From: Meiothermus sp. CFH 77666
GTDB taxonomy: Bacteria; Deinococcota; Deinococci; Deinococcales; Thermaceae
DNA: 64,000 nt
Assembly (NCBI RefSeq): GCF_017497985.1
Contig: NZ_JAGDFV010000001.1
Span: 124,001 to 188,000 of the forward strand
Reading direction: 5' to 3'
Shown: positions 54,505 to 63,746 of the stretch, piece by piece
How the letters are laid out: every line of letters begins with the position of its first letter
Position numbering within the stretch: position 1 is the first letter of the stretch
Position numbers and translations under genes: made by a program
The notes under the pieces: generated by a model
What the model was told of the DNA's origin: nothing
What the model saw: the letters and a program-made list of their open reading frames with translations, nothing else
The model's database searches: none

Positions 54505-55713
54505 ATGGCCTTGGAACTCAAAATTCCAGCAGTGGGAGAATCCATCACCGAAGTTGAAATTGGACAGTGGCTCAAGAAGGAGGGCGAAGTGGTGGGGGCA
54601 GACGAGCCCCTGGTTGAACTGGTGACCGACAAGGCCACCCTGGAGCTACCCTCGCCCGTCCAGGGCCGTTTGACTAAAATTCTCATCCCCAGTGGACAGG
54701 CCAAAGTGGGGGATGTGGTGGCGTTATTGGAGGAAGGGGCTGTTACTGTAAGCAGCCCACCTGCCCAGCCTGCCCCTGCCCCGGCGCCCAGCCAGCCTGC
54801 TGCTGCGGTGACCGAAGCTAAGGTGATGCCGTCTGCCGAGCGCCTGGCCACCCAGGCCGGCATTCAGGCGGCAAGCCTGCCCGGAACCGGCCCCGGAGGA
54901 CGGGTACTGAAAGAAGATGTGCAGCGGGCGGTTACGGCCCCTGCTGCCCCGGTAGCGCCGCCTCCCACGCCCCTGCCCTCGAGCCCCCCCACGCCGGTGG
55001 TGGCCAAAGGTGAGCGACGCGACGAAGTGGTGCCCATGACCCCCCTGCGCCGGCGCATTGCTGAGCGCCTGCTCTCCGCCAAACAGAACACCGCCATGCT
55101 CACTACCTTCAACGAGGCCGACATGGGCATGGTCATGGAGCTGCGGAAAGAATACGGTGAGGCCTTTCAAAAGAAATACGGGGTCAAGCTCGGCTTCATG
55201 AGTTTCTTTGTCAAGGCCGTTACCCAGGCCCTGCAAGAAATCCCGCAACTGAATGCCGAAATTCGAGGTAGCGACATCGTCTATCACCGTTATTACGACA
55301 TCGGGATTGCTGTAGGGGGTGGCGAAGGGCTGGTGGTGCCGGTTATTCGCAACACCGACCTGCTCAGCATGGCCCAGATCGAGGCCATCATTGCCGACTA
55401 TGGCGAGCGGGTGAGGGCCAAGAAAATCAAGCCCGAAGAGCTGATGGGAGGCACCTTCACCATTACCAACGGCGGCATTTATGGCTCGCTCAACTCCACG
55501 CCCATCATCAACCCACCGCAGGTGGGTATCCTGGGTATGCACGCCATAGTCGAGCGCCCGGTAGCCAAAAACGGCACCGTGGTGATCCGCCCCATGATGA
55601 ACCTGGCCCTCTCCTACGACCACCGCATCGTAGACGGGCGCGAGGCCGTGACCTTCCTTAAGCGGGTCAAGGAGCTGATTGAGAACCCGGTGCGACTGGC
55701 TCTGGAAGTCTAG
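54505..55713 (+). CDS. sucB: Dihydrolipoyl succinyltransferase, E2 of 2-oxoglutarate dehydrogenase
   Basis: 402 residues. One lipoyl domain at the N-terminus with the lipoyl-lysine in [12 protein letters not shown], an Ala/Pro linker, the E3/E1-binding domain ([20 protein letters not shown], about 112-131), a second Pro-rich linker, and the catalytic domain with [10 protein letters not shown] and [17 protein letters not shown] precedes the ATG. Confidence 0.96.
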   Translation: MALELKIPAVGESITEVEIGQWLKKEGEVVGADEPLVELVTDKATLELPSPVQGRLTKILIPSGQAKVGDVVALLEEGAVTVSSPPAQPAPAPAPSQPAAAVTEAKVMPSAERLATQAGIQAASLPGTGPGGRVLKEDVQRAVTAPAAPVAPPPTPLPSSPPTPVVAKGERRDEVVPMTPLRRRIAERLLSAKQNTAMLTTFNEADMGMVMELRKEYGEAFQKKYGVKLGFMSFFVKAVTQALQEIPQLNAEIRGSDIVYHRYYDIGIAVGGGEGLVVPVIRNTDLLSMAQIEAIIADYGERVRAKKIKPEELMGGTFTITNGGIYGSLNSTPIINPPQVGILGMHAIVERPVAKNGTVVIRPMMNLALSYDHRIVDGREAVTFLKRVKELIENPVRLALEV

Positions 55714-55829
55714 TATGCCCTCAGGCGCTTGTCATTTGCATCATGTGGACTTGGCTACAGTCCCCTCACCCGGCGACACCGGGTCATCATCAGAAGCGTT
55801 AGTGAGTACCGAGCTAAAGGGCAGTGTCG

Positions 55830-55870
55830 TCACCCTTTCCCGCAGGGGGGAGAGGAAAAGGGGAAAACGA
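55830..55870. repeat. Inverted purine/pyrimidine repeat before lpd
   Basis: ACCCTTTCCCGCAGGGGGGAGAGG resembles, inverted, the CCTTCTCCCCTTGCGGGAGAAGG hairpin just after lpd; here in a 222-base gap without a gene (55714-55935). Confidence 0.5.
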
Positions 55871-55935
55871 TAAAAGCCGGGTTTACCTTTGGCCGGCGGC
55901 AAAAGGTGGTTAGCTACGTAACAAGCTGAGGTGTT

Positions 55936-57318
55936 ATGCCAAAACATCAACTGGTGGTAATCGGAGCGGGGCCGGGCGGCTATGTCGCAGCCATCAAAGC
56001 TGCCCAGCTTGGGCTGGATGTGGCCTGCATCGAAAAGGAGCAGGCCCTTGGGGGCACCTGCTTACGGGTGGGTTGTATTCCATCAAAGGCGTTGCTCGAG
56101 GCCAGCGAGAAAATCCATGCAGCAAAGCTTAACCAAATCATCGGGGTTAAGATCGGCCAGGCCGAGCTTGACCTGACCGCCCTGATGGCCCACAAGGACA
56201 AGGTGGTCAAGGCCAATACAAGCGGCATTGACTATCTCTTCAAGAAAAATAAGGTGACCCGTTACCTGGGGCATGGCAAAATTGTCGCACCCCACAAGGT
56301 GGTGGTCGAGGGGCCGGAGGGCGTGCAGGAGCTCGAGGCCGAACGCATCCTGATTGCTACCGGCTCCAAAGTGGCTCCGTTGAAGGGGGTTGCGCTCGAC
56401 TACGACATTGTGGGTACCTCCGACCAGGCCATTGCCTACCCCAAGGTGCCCGAGACCCTGGTGGTGATTGGGGGTGGGGTGATTGGCCTCGAGCTGGGCT
56501 CGGTCTGGAACCGCCTGGGCTCCAAGGTCACCGTACTGGAGTACCTCCCCACCATTCTGGGGGGGATGGATAGCGAGATCGCCAAAGCCGCTGAGAAAGT
56601 TTTCAAAAAACAGGGCCTGGATATCCGCACCGGTGTGCGGGTGACCGCGGCCTATGCCAGGGACGGCAAAGGTGTTGTGGAGTACGAAGGTGGAGAATCC
56701 CTGGTAGCCGACCGGGTACTGCTGGCAACCGGGCGGGTGCCCAACACCGATGGACTGGGTTTGGAGAACGTGGGGCTTTCCACCGATGAACGAGGCCGCA
56801 TCCCGGTCAATGCCCATTACCAGACCGCCGTACCCAGCATCTTTGCCATTGGCGATGTGATAGCGGGCCCCATGCTGGCCCACAAAGCCGAGGAAGAAGG
56901 TTATGCTGCGGTGGAGTACATGGTGACGGGTTATGGCCATGTTGACTACAACTCCATTCCCAACGTGGTCTACACCCACCCGGAAATCGCCTCGGTGGGT
57001 AAAACCGAGGAGGAACTCAAGGCCGCCGGAGTCCCTTACAAGAAGGGTTCATTTCCCTTCACTGCCAATGGCCGCGCCAGGGCCATGAACGACACCGATG
57101 GCTTCGTCAAAATTCTGGCCCACGCCGAGACCGACCGGATTCTGGGTGTTCACATCATCGGTCCCAGAGCAGGTGACCTGATCGCCGAGGCGGCGGTCGC
57201 CATGGCCTTCCATGCTTCCGCGGAAGACCTAGCGCGGGCTTCCCATGCCCACCCCACGCTGGCAGAGGCGCTAAAGGAGGCGGCGCTGGCGACCTGGGAC
57301 AAGCCCATTCACATTTAG
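55936..57318 (+). CDS. lpd: Dihydrolipoyl dehydrogenase (E3)
   Basis: 460 residues; reoxidises the lipoyl groups of SucB, making NADH for complex I. FAD site VVIGAGPGGYVAAIKAAQLG, redox pair C42 and C47 (GGTCLRVGCIPSK), NAD site VVIGGGVIGLELG, and the catalytic HAHPTLAEALKEA are all present. Third gene of the sucA-sucB-lpd set. Confidence 0.97.
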   Translation: MPKHQLVVIGAGPGGYVAAIKAAQLGLDVACIEKEQALGGTCLRVGCIPSKALLEASEKIHAAKLNQIIGVKIGQAELDLTALMAHKDKVVKANTSGIDYLFKKNKVTRYLGHGKIVAPHKVVVEGPEGVQELEAERILIATGSKVAPLKGVALDYDIVGTSDQAIAYPKVPETLVVIGGGVIGLELGSVWNRLGSKVTVLEYLPTILGGMDSEIAKAAEKVFKKQGLDIRTGVRVTAAYARDGKGVVEYEGGESLVADRVLLATGRVPNTDGLGLENVGLSTDERGRIPVNAHYQTAVPSIFAIGDVIAGPMLAHKAEEEGYAAVEYMVTGYGHVDYNSIPNVVYTHPEIASVGKTEEELKAAGVPYKKGSFPFTANGRARAMNDTDGFVKILAHAETDRILGVHIIGPRAGDLIAEAAVAMAFHASAEDLARASHAHPTLAEALKEAALATWDKPIHI

Positions 57319-57326
57319 AGCGCTTC

Positions 57327-57349
57327 CCTTCTCCCCTTGCGGGAGAAGG
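57327..57349 (+). repeat. REP-like hairpin after lpd
   Basis: CCTTCTCCC-CTTGC-GGGAGAAGG, a perfect nine-pair stem without a T run. It resembles dispersed repeats of many genomes; it may also slow transcription after lpd. The rest of the gap to 57477 shows nothing else. Confidence 0.65.
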
Positions 57350-57477
57350 TGGCGACACCCCGCCAGCAGTTGAGGAGAATAGTGCCTGAGACGTCACTTA
57401 CTGCATCTGGGGTGCGCCGGATGAGGGGTACAGGAAAGCCACTCAAGAATAACCATCCAGGTAAATTCGGTATCAGG

Positions 57478-57654
57478 CTACCTCGGCCCTCTTGCTAGAA
57501 GATTTGCAAACCCCAGCGCCAGAATGAGTACCATACCCAACGCCCATAAAGGGAAAGTGCTGGAAACCCAACCCTGCCACTGGGCAAGATAAACCAACCC
57601 ACCCACCAGTACTGCGATCAGTGCCCACAGACCAAATGGCTTCAAACCTTCCAT
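57478..57654 (-). CDS. Small two-helix membrane protein, unknown function
   Basis: 58 residues. It starts MEGLKPFGLWALIAVLVGGL and ends in ANLLARGPR; two hydrophobic helices (about 9-24 and 35-52) are joined by a short polar turn (QWQGWVSST). It starts nine bases after the stop of the AhpD-like gene on the same strand, which supports it as a real gene of that operon. No family recognised. Confidence 0.6.
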   Translation of the reverse strand: MEGLKPFGLWALIAVLVGGLVYLAQWQGWVSSTFPLWALGMVLILALGFANLLARGPR

Positions 57655-57663
57655 ACGAACAGT

Positions 57664-58293
57664 CTACTTTTTGCTACGGTGCTGATAGTAGTACACCTCG
57701 TTAGGAACCCAGCCCATGGCGTTGGCGATGCGGTTGGTGAAGTTGAACATAGCGGCCACCTGAGCCGCTTCAAAAATGGCCTCATCGGAAAGCCCGATAG
57801 CCCGCAGCATCTGCACATCGGCAGAACTCATCACCGCGGAGTCTACCGTGATCTGATGGGCGAACTCCAGGAGCGCATGTTCTCTGGGGGTCAGGTGGGC
57901 CCGGCGGTAGTTGGCGGCGAGGACATCGGGTAACACGGGGTCGCCGGTAATCTCGCGCAAATAGGCCGAGTGCGAGGCCAGGCAGTACTCACACTCGTTG
58001 GCTGAGGATACCACCACCGCAATCATCTCCCGTTCTTTGCGGCTCAGGTGGCTCTGGTCTTCGTTGCGCATTAGGAAGTCGTAGTAACGGAACCAGCGCA
58101 GGAAGTGCTCCGGCGTGAGGGCAAAGTTGCGGGCGACATTGGGTACAAAGCCCGTTTTTTCCTGGAACTTGCCGAACAAAACCCGCACTTCCTCCGGGAG
58201 TTCACTCTCCTCCGGAACCCTAACCCAGGCCGTGGGCTGGGACTTCGACTTGGTTTTACTAGCGGTTTTTTTGACCTTGGTGGACTTTGCCAT
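57664..58293 (-). CDS. AhpD-like peroxidase-related protein
   Basis: 209 residues. After a Lys/Ser-rich N-terminus (MAKSTKVKKTASKTKSKS) comes a carboxymuconolactone-decarboxylase/AhpD fold with the redox motif ECEYCLASH. These enzymes reduce hydroperoxides through the CxxC pair. The start at 58293 is preceded by GGAGAAG; the frame to 58335 overlaps the next gene. It directly follows the B12-binding subunit gene. Confidence 0.87.
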   Translation of the reverse strand: MAKSTKVKKTASKTKSKSQPTAWVRVPEESELPEEVRVLFGKFQEKTGFVPNVARNFALTPEHFLRWFRYYDFLMRNEDQSHLSRKEREMIAVVVSSANECEYCLASHSAYLREITGDPVLPDVLAANYRRAHLTPREHALLEFAHQITVDSAVMSSADVQMLRAIGLSDEAIFEAAQVAAMFNFTNRIANAMGWVPNEVYYYQHRSKK

Positions 58294-58331
58294 AGGGCTT
58301 CTCCGAGAGAATGTCGTTTGTAGGGATAGGT

Positions 58332-58745
58332 TCAACCCTGGGTGGCCCAGCGCTCAGGGGTGGCTTTCTTCAAGAAGTCCACGATGTCCTGGGTGCTGGT
58401 ACCAGGGCCGAAAACACCAGCTACGCCCATTTCTTTGAGGTGGGGTACGTCTTCATCGGGAATGATGCCACCCCCGAAAAGCAAAATATCGTCCGCGCCC
58501 TGCTCCTTGAGGAGTCTTCGCACCTCGCTGAAGTAGTGCATATGGGCGCCCGAGAGCACCGACAGGCCAATGGCGTCCACGTCTTCTTGCAGGGCTGCCG
58601 AGACGATCATCTCGGGGGTTTGTCGCAGGCCTGTATAGATGACCTCCATCCCGGCATCACGCAGAGCCCTGGCTACCACCTTGGCCCCCCGGTCGTGGCC
58701 ATCTAGGCCCGGTTTGGCAATGAGCACACGAATTCTTCTGTCCAT
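58332..58745 (-). CDS. Methylmalonyl-CoA mutase, B12-binding small subunit
   Basis: 137 residues: a free-standing cobalamin domain. The base-off motif [10 protein letters not shown] (D15, H17, G20) supplies the lower axial His, and SVLSGAH and GGGIIPDED line the tail. The catalytic large subunit is not in the window. With it, the protein would interconvert methylmalonyl-CoA and succinyl-CoA; ethylmalonyl or isobutyryl mutase are alternatives. Confidence 0.9.
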   Translation of the reverse strand: MDRRIRVLIAKPGLDGHDRGAKVVARALRDAGMEVIYTGLRQTPEMIVSAALQEDVDAIGLSVLSGAHMHYFSEVRRLLKEQGADDILLFGGGIIPDEDVPHLKEMGVAGVFGPGTSTQDIVDFLKKATPERWATQG

Positions 58746-58830
58746 GACCCTATCTTACGGGATGAGAGTGTAAAGCTGCCAGGTACGAAATCCCCAGAAG
58801 CAGACGTTTACTGTTTTTCGCGTCCCCTAG

Positions 58831-58845
58831 CCTGGACAGAACAGT
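58831..58845. repeat. 15-bp dispersed repeat, copy 2
   Basis: CCTGGACAGAACAGT, inverted relative to the copy at 45866-45880. It lies in a 229-base gap (58746-58974) that shows no gene. Confidence 0.7.
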
Positions 58846-58974
58846 AGTCGTCAGCACAGGCGACTGAATTTGTGCAACGCTGCAAATGGGGTGGTGCGGT
58901 ACTCCGATACGACCCCGAGGCTCAAGCGCTATTGCTGGCGGATTCTATATCGCCCGTTTTGGAGCAGTCTGGAT

Positions 58975-59457
58975 TCAGGTCAGGGCGGTGGATAGCCCTT
59001 GCGCTCGATGGGTTTTCTCCAGGTGGGCCTTGAACTGTTCAAAAGTCACCTTGAGCAGCTTGTTGGGCTCGCCAAATACGCTGGCATACCAGTCGGCAGC
59101 CTTGTCCAGCAAAGGAGAGTCGTAGTGAGGGTGGCCCTCAAATAGAAGCTCGAGGTGGGTGGTGCCGTCCGGCAGTTCGTCCAGACGCAGCCAGCCTGAA
59201 ATTTCCAGGTTGTGGGGCACACCCGGCACACTGCGGAAGGCCAAAAACTCCGGGGGCCTGCGCTCGGTAGCCTCGGCCACCCAAACCAGGTCTACCGGGG
59301 GCTGACCCCTAGCCTTGAAGCGCCAGGCCGAACCTACCCGGCTCACTTCCTTGATGGCCTTGGCCCAGGTAGGCCAGCTCGAGAAATCCTGAAAAGCGGC
59401 CCAGACCGCCTCGCGGGGTGCTTGAATGTTGAGTACCAGCTCCTCCCTGAAACGCAT
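58975..59457 (-). CDS. SRPBCC (START-like) family protein
   Basis: 160 residues. Opening strand and helix LNIQAPREAVWAAFQDFSSWPTWAKAIKEV followed by alternating strands and a long C-terminal helix (KAADWYASVFGEPNKLLKVTFEQFKAHLEK) are the polyketide-cyclase/START-like pattern. These bind a hydrophobic ligand. GGAGG-like sequence precedes the ATG. Ligand unknown. Confidence 0.85.
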   Translation of the reverse strand: MRFREELVLNIQAPREAVWAAFQDFSSWPTWAKAIKEVSRVGSAWRFKARGQPPVDLVWVAEATERRPPEFLAFRSVPGVPHNLEISGWLRLDELPDGTTHLELLFEGHPHYDSPLLDKAADWYASVFGEPNKLLKVTFEQFKAHLEKTHRAQGLSTALT

Positions 59458-59560
59458 AACTACCTCCCTTTGTGCTTCGGCACACGTTGGAAAGAGGTCG
59501 GCTCGGGTTTTGGAACGCTTACATTTTGCCGCAAGAGTGTGTACGTAAGATGAAGCCTGA

Positions 59561-59566
59561 TATACA
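59561..59566 (+). promoter_or_regulatory. trmFO: -10 of a leaderless trmFO transcript
   Basis: TATACA eight bases before the ATG; no Shine-Dalgarno. Confidence 0.55.
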
Positions 59567-59574
59567 CTTCAGAG

Positions 59575-60909
59575 ATGACGCGGGTTCATGTAATTGGAGC
59601 CGGTTTGTCGGGGGTGGAGGCCGCCTACACTGCAGCCCGCCTGGGGGTTCAGGTCAGGTTATACGAGATGCGGCCTGCGCGCATGACCCCGGCCCACCAG
59701 ACCCCTCGTTTTGCCGAGCTGGTTTGCTCGAATAGCCTGGGCGGCGAGGGCGAGACCAACGCCAAAGGGCTCCTGCAAGCCGAGATGCGGGCGGCGGGTT
59801 CCCTGGTGATGCACGCGGCGGATCGGCACCGGGTACCCGCAGGGGGTGCGCTGGCGGTAGAGCGGGAAGGTTTCTCGCAGGAGATAACCGAGCTGCTCGA
59901 GGCCCATCCCCGGATTGAGGTCATCCGAGAGGAGCTGCAAAGCATTCCCACCGACGGCGTTACCGTACTGGCTACCGGCCCCCTGACCTCTGACGCCCTG
60001 GCCGAGCACCTGCGCTCGTTGCTGGGCGACGAGTTCCTGGGCTTCTACGACGCCGCTGCGCCGGTGGTGCTGGGCGAGAGCATCAACCTGGAAGTCGCCT
60101 ACCGCGCCGGTCGCTATGGTCAGAGCGCGGATTACCTCAATTGCCCCCTGAACGAAGAGCAGTACCGACACTTCTACGAAGTGCTGACCCAGGCCCGTCG
60201 ACACACGCCGCACGACTGGGAGAAGCTCGAGTTCTTCGAAGGCTGCATGCCCATCGAAGAGATCGCCCGCCGAGGCTACGATACCCCCCGCTTTGGCCCC
60301 ATGAAGCCGGTGGGCTTGCCCGATCCCAGAACCGGCCAGGAACCCTATGCTGTGGTGCAACTGCGCGCCGAGGATCGGCGGGGTCAGATGTGGAGCCTGG
60401 TCGGCTTCCAGACTGGTCTCAAATGGGGCGACCAGAAGAGTGTGGTGCAAAGCATCCCGGGCCTGGAGAATGCCGAGATTGTGCGTTATGGCGTGATGCA
60501 CCGCAATACCTATCTGTGCGCGCCCCGGCTGATCGAACCCACCTTACAGTTTCGAATGCGCCGCCATCTGTTGGTGGCCGGGGTACTGAGCGGGGTGGAG
60601 GGTTACCTCGAGTCCGCCGCAACAGGTTTCCTGGCGGGCCTTAACGCCGCCCGACTGGCCCTGGGCCAAGAACCCCTGCTGCCCCCCGAAGAGACCATGC
60701 TGGGCGGCCTGGTGCGCTACCTCTCGAGCGCCAACCCCGACAACTTTCAGCCCATGAACGCCAACTGGGGGCTGGTTCCTGCTGATACTGGCAAAGGTAA
60801 AAAAGCCGAGAAGCGGGCCCGGATGTTCCAGCGCGGTTTGCAGTCTTTTCGGGAATGGGTTGCTCGGGCAATGCCTGCCGAGCCGGTGGATCATGCCGTC
60901 TTTACTTGA
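59575..60909 (+). CDS. trmFO: tRNA (uracil-54-C5)-methyltransferase, folate- and FAD-dependent
   Basis: 444 residues; makes ribothymidine at position 54 of tRNA, important for heat-stable tRNA in Thermus. FAD site VIGAGLSGVEAAYTAARLG; catalytic cysteines C51 (VCSNSLGG) and C224 (EGCMPIEE); ANWGLVPAD near the end. Probably leaderless. Confidence 0.96.
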   Translation: MTRVHVIGAGLSGVEAAYTAARLGVQVRLYEMRPARMTPAHQTPRFAELVCSNSLGGEGETNAKGLLQAEMRAAGSLVMHAADRHRVPAGGALAVEREGFSQEITELLEAHPRIEVIREELQSIPTDGVTVLATGPLTSDALAEHLRSLLGDEFLGFYDAAAPVVLGESINLEVAYRAGRYGQSADYLNCPLNEEQYRHFYEVLTQARRHTPHDWEKLEFFEGCMPIEEIARRGYDTPRFGPMKPVGLPDPRTGQEPYAVVQLRAEDRRGQMWSLVGFQTGLKWGDQKSVVQSIPGLENAEIVRYGVMHRNTYLCAPRLIEPTLQFRMRRHLLVAGVLSGVEGYLESAATGFLAGLNAARLALGQEPLLPPEETMLGGLVRYLSSANPDNFQPMNANWGLVPADTGKGKKAEKRARMFQRGLQSFREWVARAMPAEPVDHAVFT

Positions 60910-60931
60910 AAATTTTGGGAGGTGGCGTGTA

Positions 60932-60982
60932 GGGGGTAGGGGACAGGTGTTGGTGGCTAACTACCTCCTACCAACCACTCCT
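60932..60982. repeat. G-rich palindromic intergenic repeat, copy 2
   Basis: GGGGGTAGGGGACAGGTG (60932-60949) identical to 36171-36188, again followed by a complementary arm (CTCCTACCAACC, about 60965-60976). Confidence 0.75.
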
Positions 60983-61042
60983 ACTGTGCTTATCGTCGAG
61001 AGTTGATAATGCACCCAAAAATGGGCCTAAGCACACCACTTG

Positions 61043-61525
61043 CTAGCGTGGAAATACCGGCAGATTCAGGGTAGCCAGGCTGGCATAATCCACCTTCCAG
61101 CCCTGCTCTGCAAAGAACAGCCGGGCCGTGCTGCTGCGTTGCAGAGTTGTGCCGTTCAGTACAGCGGTAAGCCGGAAGCGGATGGTTGCCTGGTTGCCCG
61201 AGACCTGCGTTTGTACTCCACTCAACTCAAAGTTACGGAGGCTGGCTTCGCTGCGGCCAAAGCTGGGGGTGGGGTTTTGCAGGAAGCGTTCGCTCCAGGC
61301 CGGGTCGTTACATTTAAGGCCCTCGAACACCTGTCGCAGGGCGTTCTCGGCCAAGAGCGCCGAAGCCTGGGGGCGCTGGTTGGGGTCGGGGCGGGAGATG
61401 GCTTCCACAGCGGCCCTGGCCCAGTGGCAGGGCGGCACGTCCAAAAACGGCGAGGTGCCAGCCGGGGGCTGACCCTGTGCCAGGGCCAGGCTGCCCAGAA
61501 GCAAAAGAGCAAGAATTTTTTTCAT
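61043..61525 (-). CDS. Secreted protein with partial SLH-like motif
   Basis: 160 residues with a signal peptide (1-17, MKKILALLLLGSLALAQ). The mature start SPFLDVPPCHWARAAVEAI resembles the first half of an S-layer homology motif, which anchors proteins to the cell wall in this phylum, but a full SLH repeat is absent. The rest (about 95-160) is a strand-rich module ending FFAEQGWKVDYASL, as in NTF2/SnoaL-like domains. Two Cys (PPCHW, LKCND) could pair. Divergent from glmM, 76 bases apart. Confidence 0.7.
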   Translation of the reverse strand: MKKILALLLLGSLALAQGQPPAGTSPFLDVPPCHWARAAVEAISRPDPNQRPQASALLAENALRQVFEGLKCNDPAWSERFLQNPTPSFGRSEASLRNFELSGVQTQVSGNQATIRFRLTAVLNGTTLQRSSTARLFFAEQGWKVDYASLATLNLPVFPR

Positions 61526-61586
61526 GTTTCAACCCTGGCAGACCGGAGCCCTTCTCACAAGTGAACCCAACACCTTTGGGTATGGG

Positions 61587-61592
61587 TATAAA
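61587..61592 (+). promoter_or_regulatory. glmM: -10 of a leaderless glmM transcript
   Basis: TATAAA nine bases before the ATG at 61602; no Shine-Dalgarno. Confidence 0.55.
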
Positions 61593-61601
61593 CTGTGCGA
61601 G

Positions 61602-62912
61602 ATGGAACGGAAGTACTTTGGAACCGATGGGGTGCGGGGGGTGGCGGGGGAGCCCCCGCTCACGCCTGAATTTGTACTCAAGCTGGGTCAGGCTGCCGGT
61701 GCATTTTTCAAAAGCACGGTCAAGAGGCCGGTGATTCTGCTGGGCAAGGATACCCGCCAGTCCTGCGATATGCTCGAGGCCGCCCTGGCTGCCGGGCTGA
61801 TGTCCCAGGGGGTGCGGGTGGAGCACCTGGGCGTGCTGCCGACCCCCGGCGTGGCCTACCTGGCCCGTGCGCTGGGGGCTACCGCCGGGGTGATGATCTC
61901 GGCCAGCCACAACCCCTACCAGGACAACGGCATCAAGTTCTTCAGCGCCGCTGGCGACAAACTGCCCGACGAGGCCGAGGCCGAGATTGAGGGACTGCTC
62001 GACCGGGCCTTCAAGACCGATGGCATCGGTACGGTCTCCGACTTCCGCGAGGCCGAGCGGATGTATCTGGACTTTCTGGCTTCCAAGGGCGGTAGCCTGG
62101 AAGGGCTCAAGGTCGCCCTCGATACTGCCAACGGGGCTACTTTTCGCCTGGCGCATCGGCTGTTTCAGCGGTTGGGGGCCGAGGTCTTTGTGATGTTCAA
62201 CACCCCCGATGGGCGCAACATCAACAAGGGCTGTGGCTCCACCCACCCGGAGTTTTTGCGGCAGCAGGTGGTGGAGATGGGCTTCGACGTGGGGGTGGCC
62301 TTCGATGGCGACGGTGACCGGGCCATCCTGGTAGACCGCCGGGGGCGCGAGTTCCACGGCGACCACGTGTTGTACCTGAATGCCATGGTTCGGTGCGAGC
62401 CGGGGGTGGTGGGCACCCTGATGAGCAACATGGGCCTCGAGGTCAAGCTGCGAGAAGCCGGTATCAACTTCTACCGCACCGCTGTAGGCGACCGCTACGT
62501 CTACGAGAAGCTCAAAGCCTCGGCCCTCACCCTGGGCGGTGAGCAGAGCGGCCATGTGCTGTTCCTCGACCACGCCCCTACCGGCGACGGCATGCTCACG
62601 GCTATCCTGACCCTGAAGGCCATGCGCGAGTCCGGGCGCGACCTGGCCGAATGGTACGAGGCCCTGCCGATGTACCCCCAGCTCCTCAAAAACGTGCGGG
62701 TACGCGATAAGCACAGCCTGATGAAAAACAGCGAGCTTCACGCAGCCATCCAGCAGGCCGAAAGCCAGCTGGCCGGTCAGGGCCGGGTCAACGTGCGGCC
62801 CTCGGGCACCGAGTCGCTGGTGCGGGTAATGGTGGAAGGCCCAGCAGAACTGATCGAGAAGGTTTCGGCGGAGCTGGTTGCTACCGTAGAGCGCCTCGAC
62901 AGCGCGTCCTGA
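61602..62912 (+). CDS. glmM: Phosphoglucosamine mutase
   Basis: 436 residues; converts glucosamine-6-phosphate to the 1-phosphate for peptidoglycan precursors. Start MERKYFGTDGVRG is canonical. Catalytic S102 in SASHNPYQDNGIKFF, metal loop FDGDGDRAI, sugar loop GGEQSGHV and phosphate loop RPSGTE are all present. A longer frame to 61524 overlaps the promoter and is rejected. Confidence 0.97.
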   Translation: MERKYFGTDGVRGVAGEPPLTPEFVLKLGQAAGAFFKSTVKRPVILLGKDTRQSCDMLEAALAAGLMSQGVRVEHLGVLPTPGVAYLARALGATAGVMISASHNPYQDNGIKFFSAAGDKLPDEAEAEIEGLLDRAFKTDGIGTVSDFREAERMYLDFLASKGGSLEGLKVALDTANGATFRLAHRLFQRLGAEVFVMFNTPDGRNINKGCGSTHPEFLRQQVVEMGFDVGVAFDGDGDRAILVDRRGREFHGDHVLYLNAMVRCEPGVVGTLMSNMGLEVKLREAGINFYRTAVGDRYVYEKLKASALTLGGEQSGHVLFLDHAPTGDGMLTAILTLKAMRESGRDLAEWYEALPMYPQLLKNVRVRDKHSLMKNSELHAAIQQAESQLAGQGRVNVRPSGTESLVRVMVEGPAELIEKVSAELVATVERLDSAS

Positions 62913-62928
62913 CGGCCAGGGGGCTCTT

Positions 62929-63336
62929 ATGACGGTTCGCCTTCCCATCACCGTTCGCTACGCCGAGACCGATGCCATGGGCGTGGTGCACCACAGCAGC
63001 TATGTGGTCTGGCTCGAGGCCGCCCGGGTGGAGTGGCTCGAGCAGATCGGCCTGCCCTACACCCAGATCGAAGCCCAGGGACTGGCTTTTGCGGTCATTG
63101 AACTTGGCCTGACCTACCGCAACCCGGCCCGCTTCGGGGATCGGGTCGAGGTCGAGACCTGGCTCTCAGAGGCTTCCTCTCGCACCCTGCGCTACCGGTA
63201 CCGGGTGTGGCGGGGTGAAACCTTACTGGCCGAGGGTTTTACAAGGCATCTTTGTCAGGATGCACGGGGCAAGGCGGTGCGAATCCCGCAGAACATTGCA
63301 GACCCCCTGGCGGCACACCTGCGTCCGTCGAGCTGA
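62929..63336 (+). CDS. Acyl-CoA thioesterase, YbgC/4HBT family
   Basis: 135 residues, hot-dog fold. The motif YAETDAMGVVHHSSYVVWLEAARVEWL carries the catalytic Asp. Hydrolyses short or aromatic acyl-CoA; the substrate is not determined by sequence. It starts 16 bases after the glmM stop, probably same transcript. Confidence 0.9.
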   Translation: MTVRLPITVRYAETDAMGVVHHSSYVVWLEAARVEWLEQIGLPYTQIEAQGLAFAVIELGLTYRNPARFGDRVEVETWLSEASSRTLRYRYRVWRGETLLAEGFTRHLCQDARGKAVRIPQNIADPLAAHLRPSS

Positions 63337-63364
63337 AAATTCCCAGGCCCTAACCTGGGGATGT

Positions 63365-63694
63365 ATGGACAAGGTGAAGGAGCTGTCCCGGCTAATCAGC
63401 GACCGAGAGCTTCGCCTGACGGCGGTGGTCTACGCCCGGCTGGGGGTGGTGCCCTACCTGCGGACGCACGGGCGGCTGCCTGACCGGATTGGCGGTCCCT
63501 GGAACCTCATTCCAATGCGACTGGTGATTGAGCAACGGGGTACCGACCCCGAACTCACCGACGACGAGCGCCTCGTTTACGAAGCCATCTTGCGGGAGGG
63601 CCGCTTACCGGGGGGGTCGGTGGTGTTGCTCGATGAGGAAGAAAAGCGACGCAAACAGGAAAAGAAGCAACTGCGGGGTAGAAAAAAACCATGA
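63365..63694 (+). CDS. Conserved hypothetical protein
   Basis: 109 residues. A compact mixed-charge domain (SDRELRLTAVVYARLGVVPYLRTHGRLPDRIGGPWNLI...) ends in a very basic/acidic tail (DEEEKRRKQEKKQLRGRKKP) that suggests nucleic acid contact. ATG at 63365 chosen because longer frames overlap the thioesterase gene. A hairpin (CCCAGG/CCTGGG) precedes it. No family recognised. Confidence 0.65.
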   Translation: MDKVKELSRLISDRELRLTAVVYARLGVVPYLRTHGRLPDRIGGPWNLIPMRLVIEQRGTDPELTDDERLVYEAILREGRLPGGSVVLLDEEEKRRKQEKKQLRGRKKP

Positions 63695-63746
63695 CTGCCC
63701 GGTCAGATAATCCACACATTCTCGCAGGAATCCTGGAAGTCTTCTG

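Noticed and set aside
57327-57349. Rho-independent terminator after lpd
   Set aside because: The hairpin is perfect but has no T run; better described as a REP-like repeat.
61314-62951. Minus-strand open frame of 545 codons opposite glmM
   Set aside because: It is the antisense shadow of a clear glmM gene; the translation has no recognisable motifs and is rich in His/Gln/Gly as expected for a GC-rich shadow.
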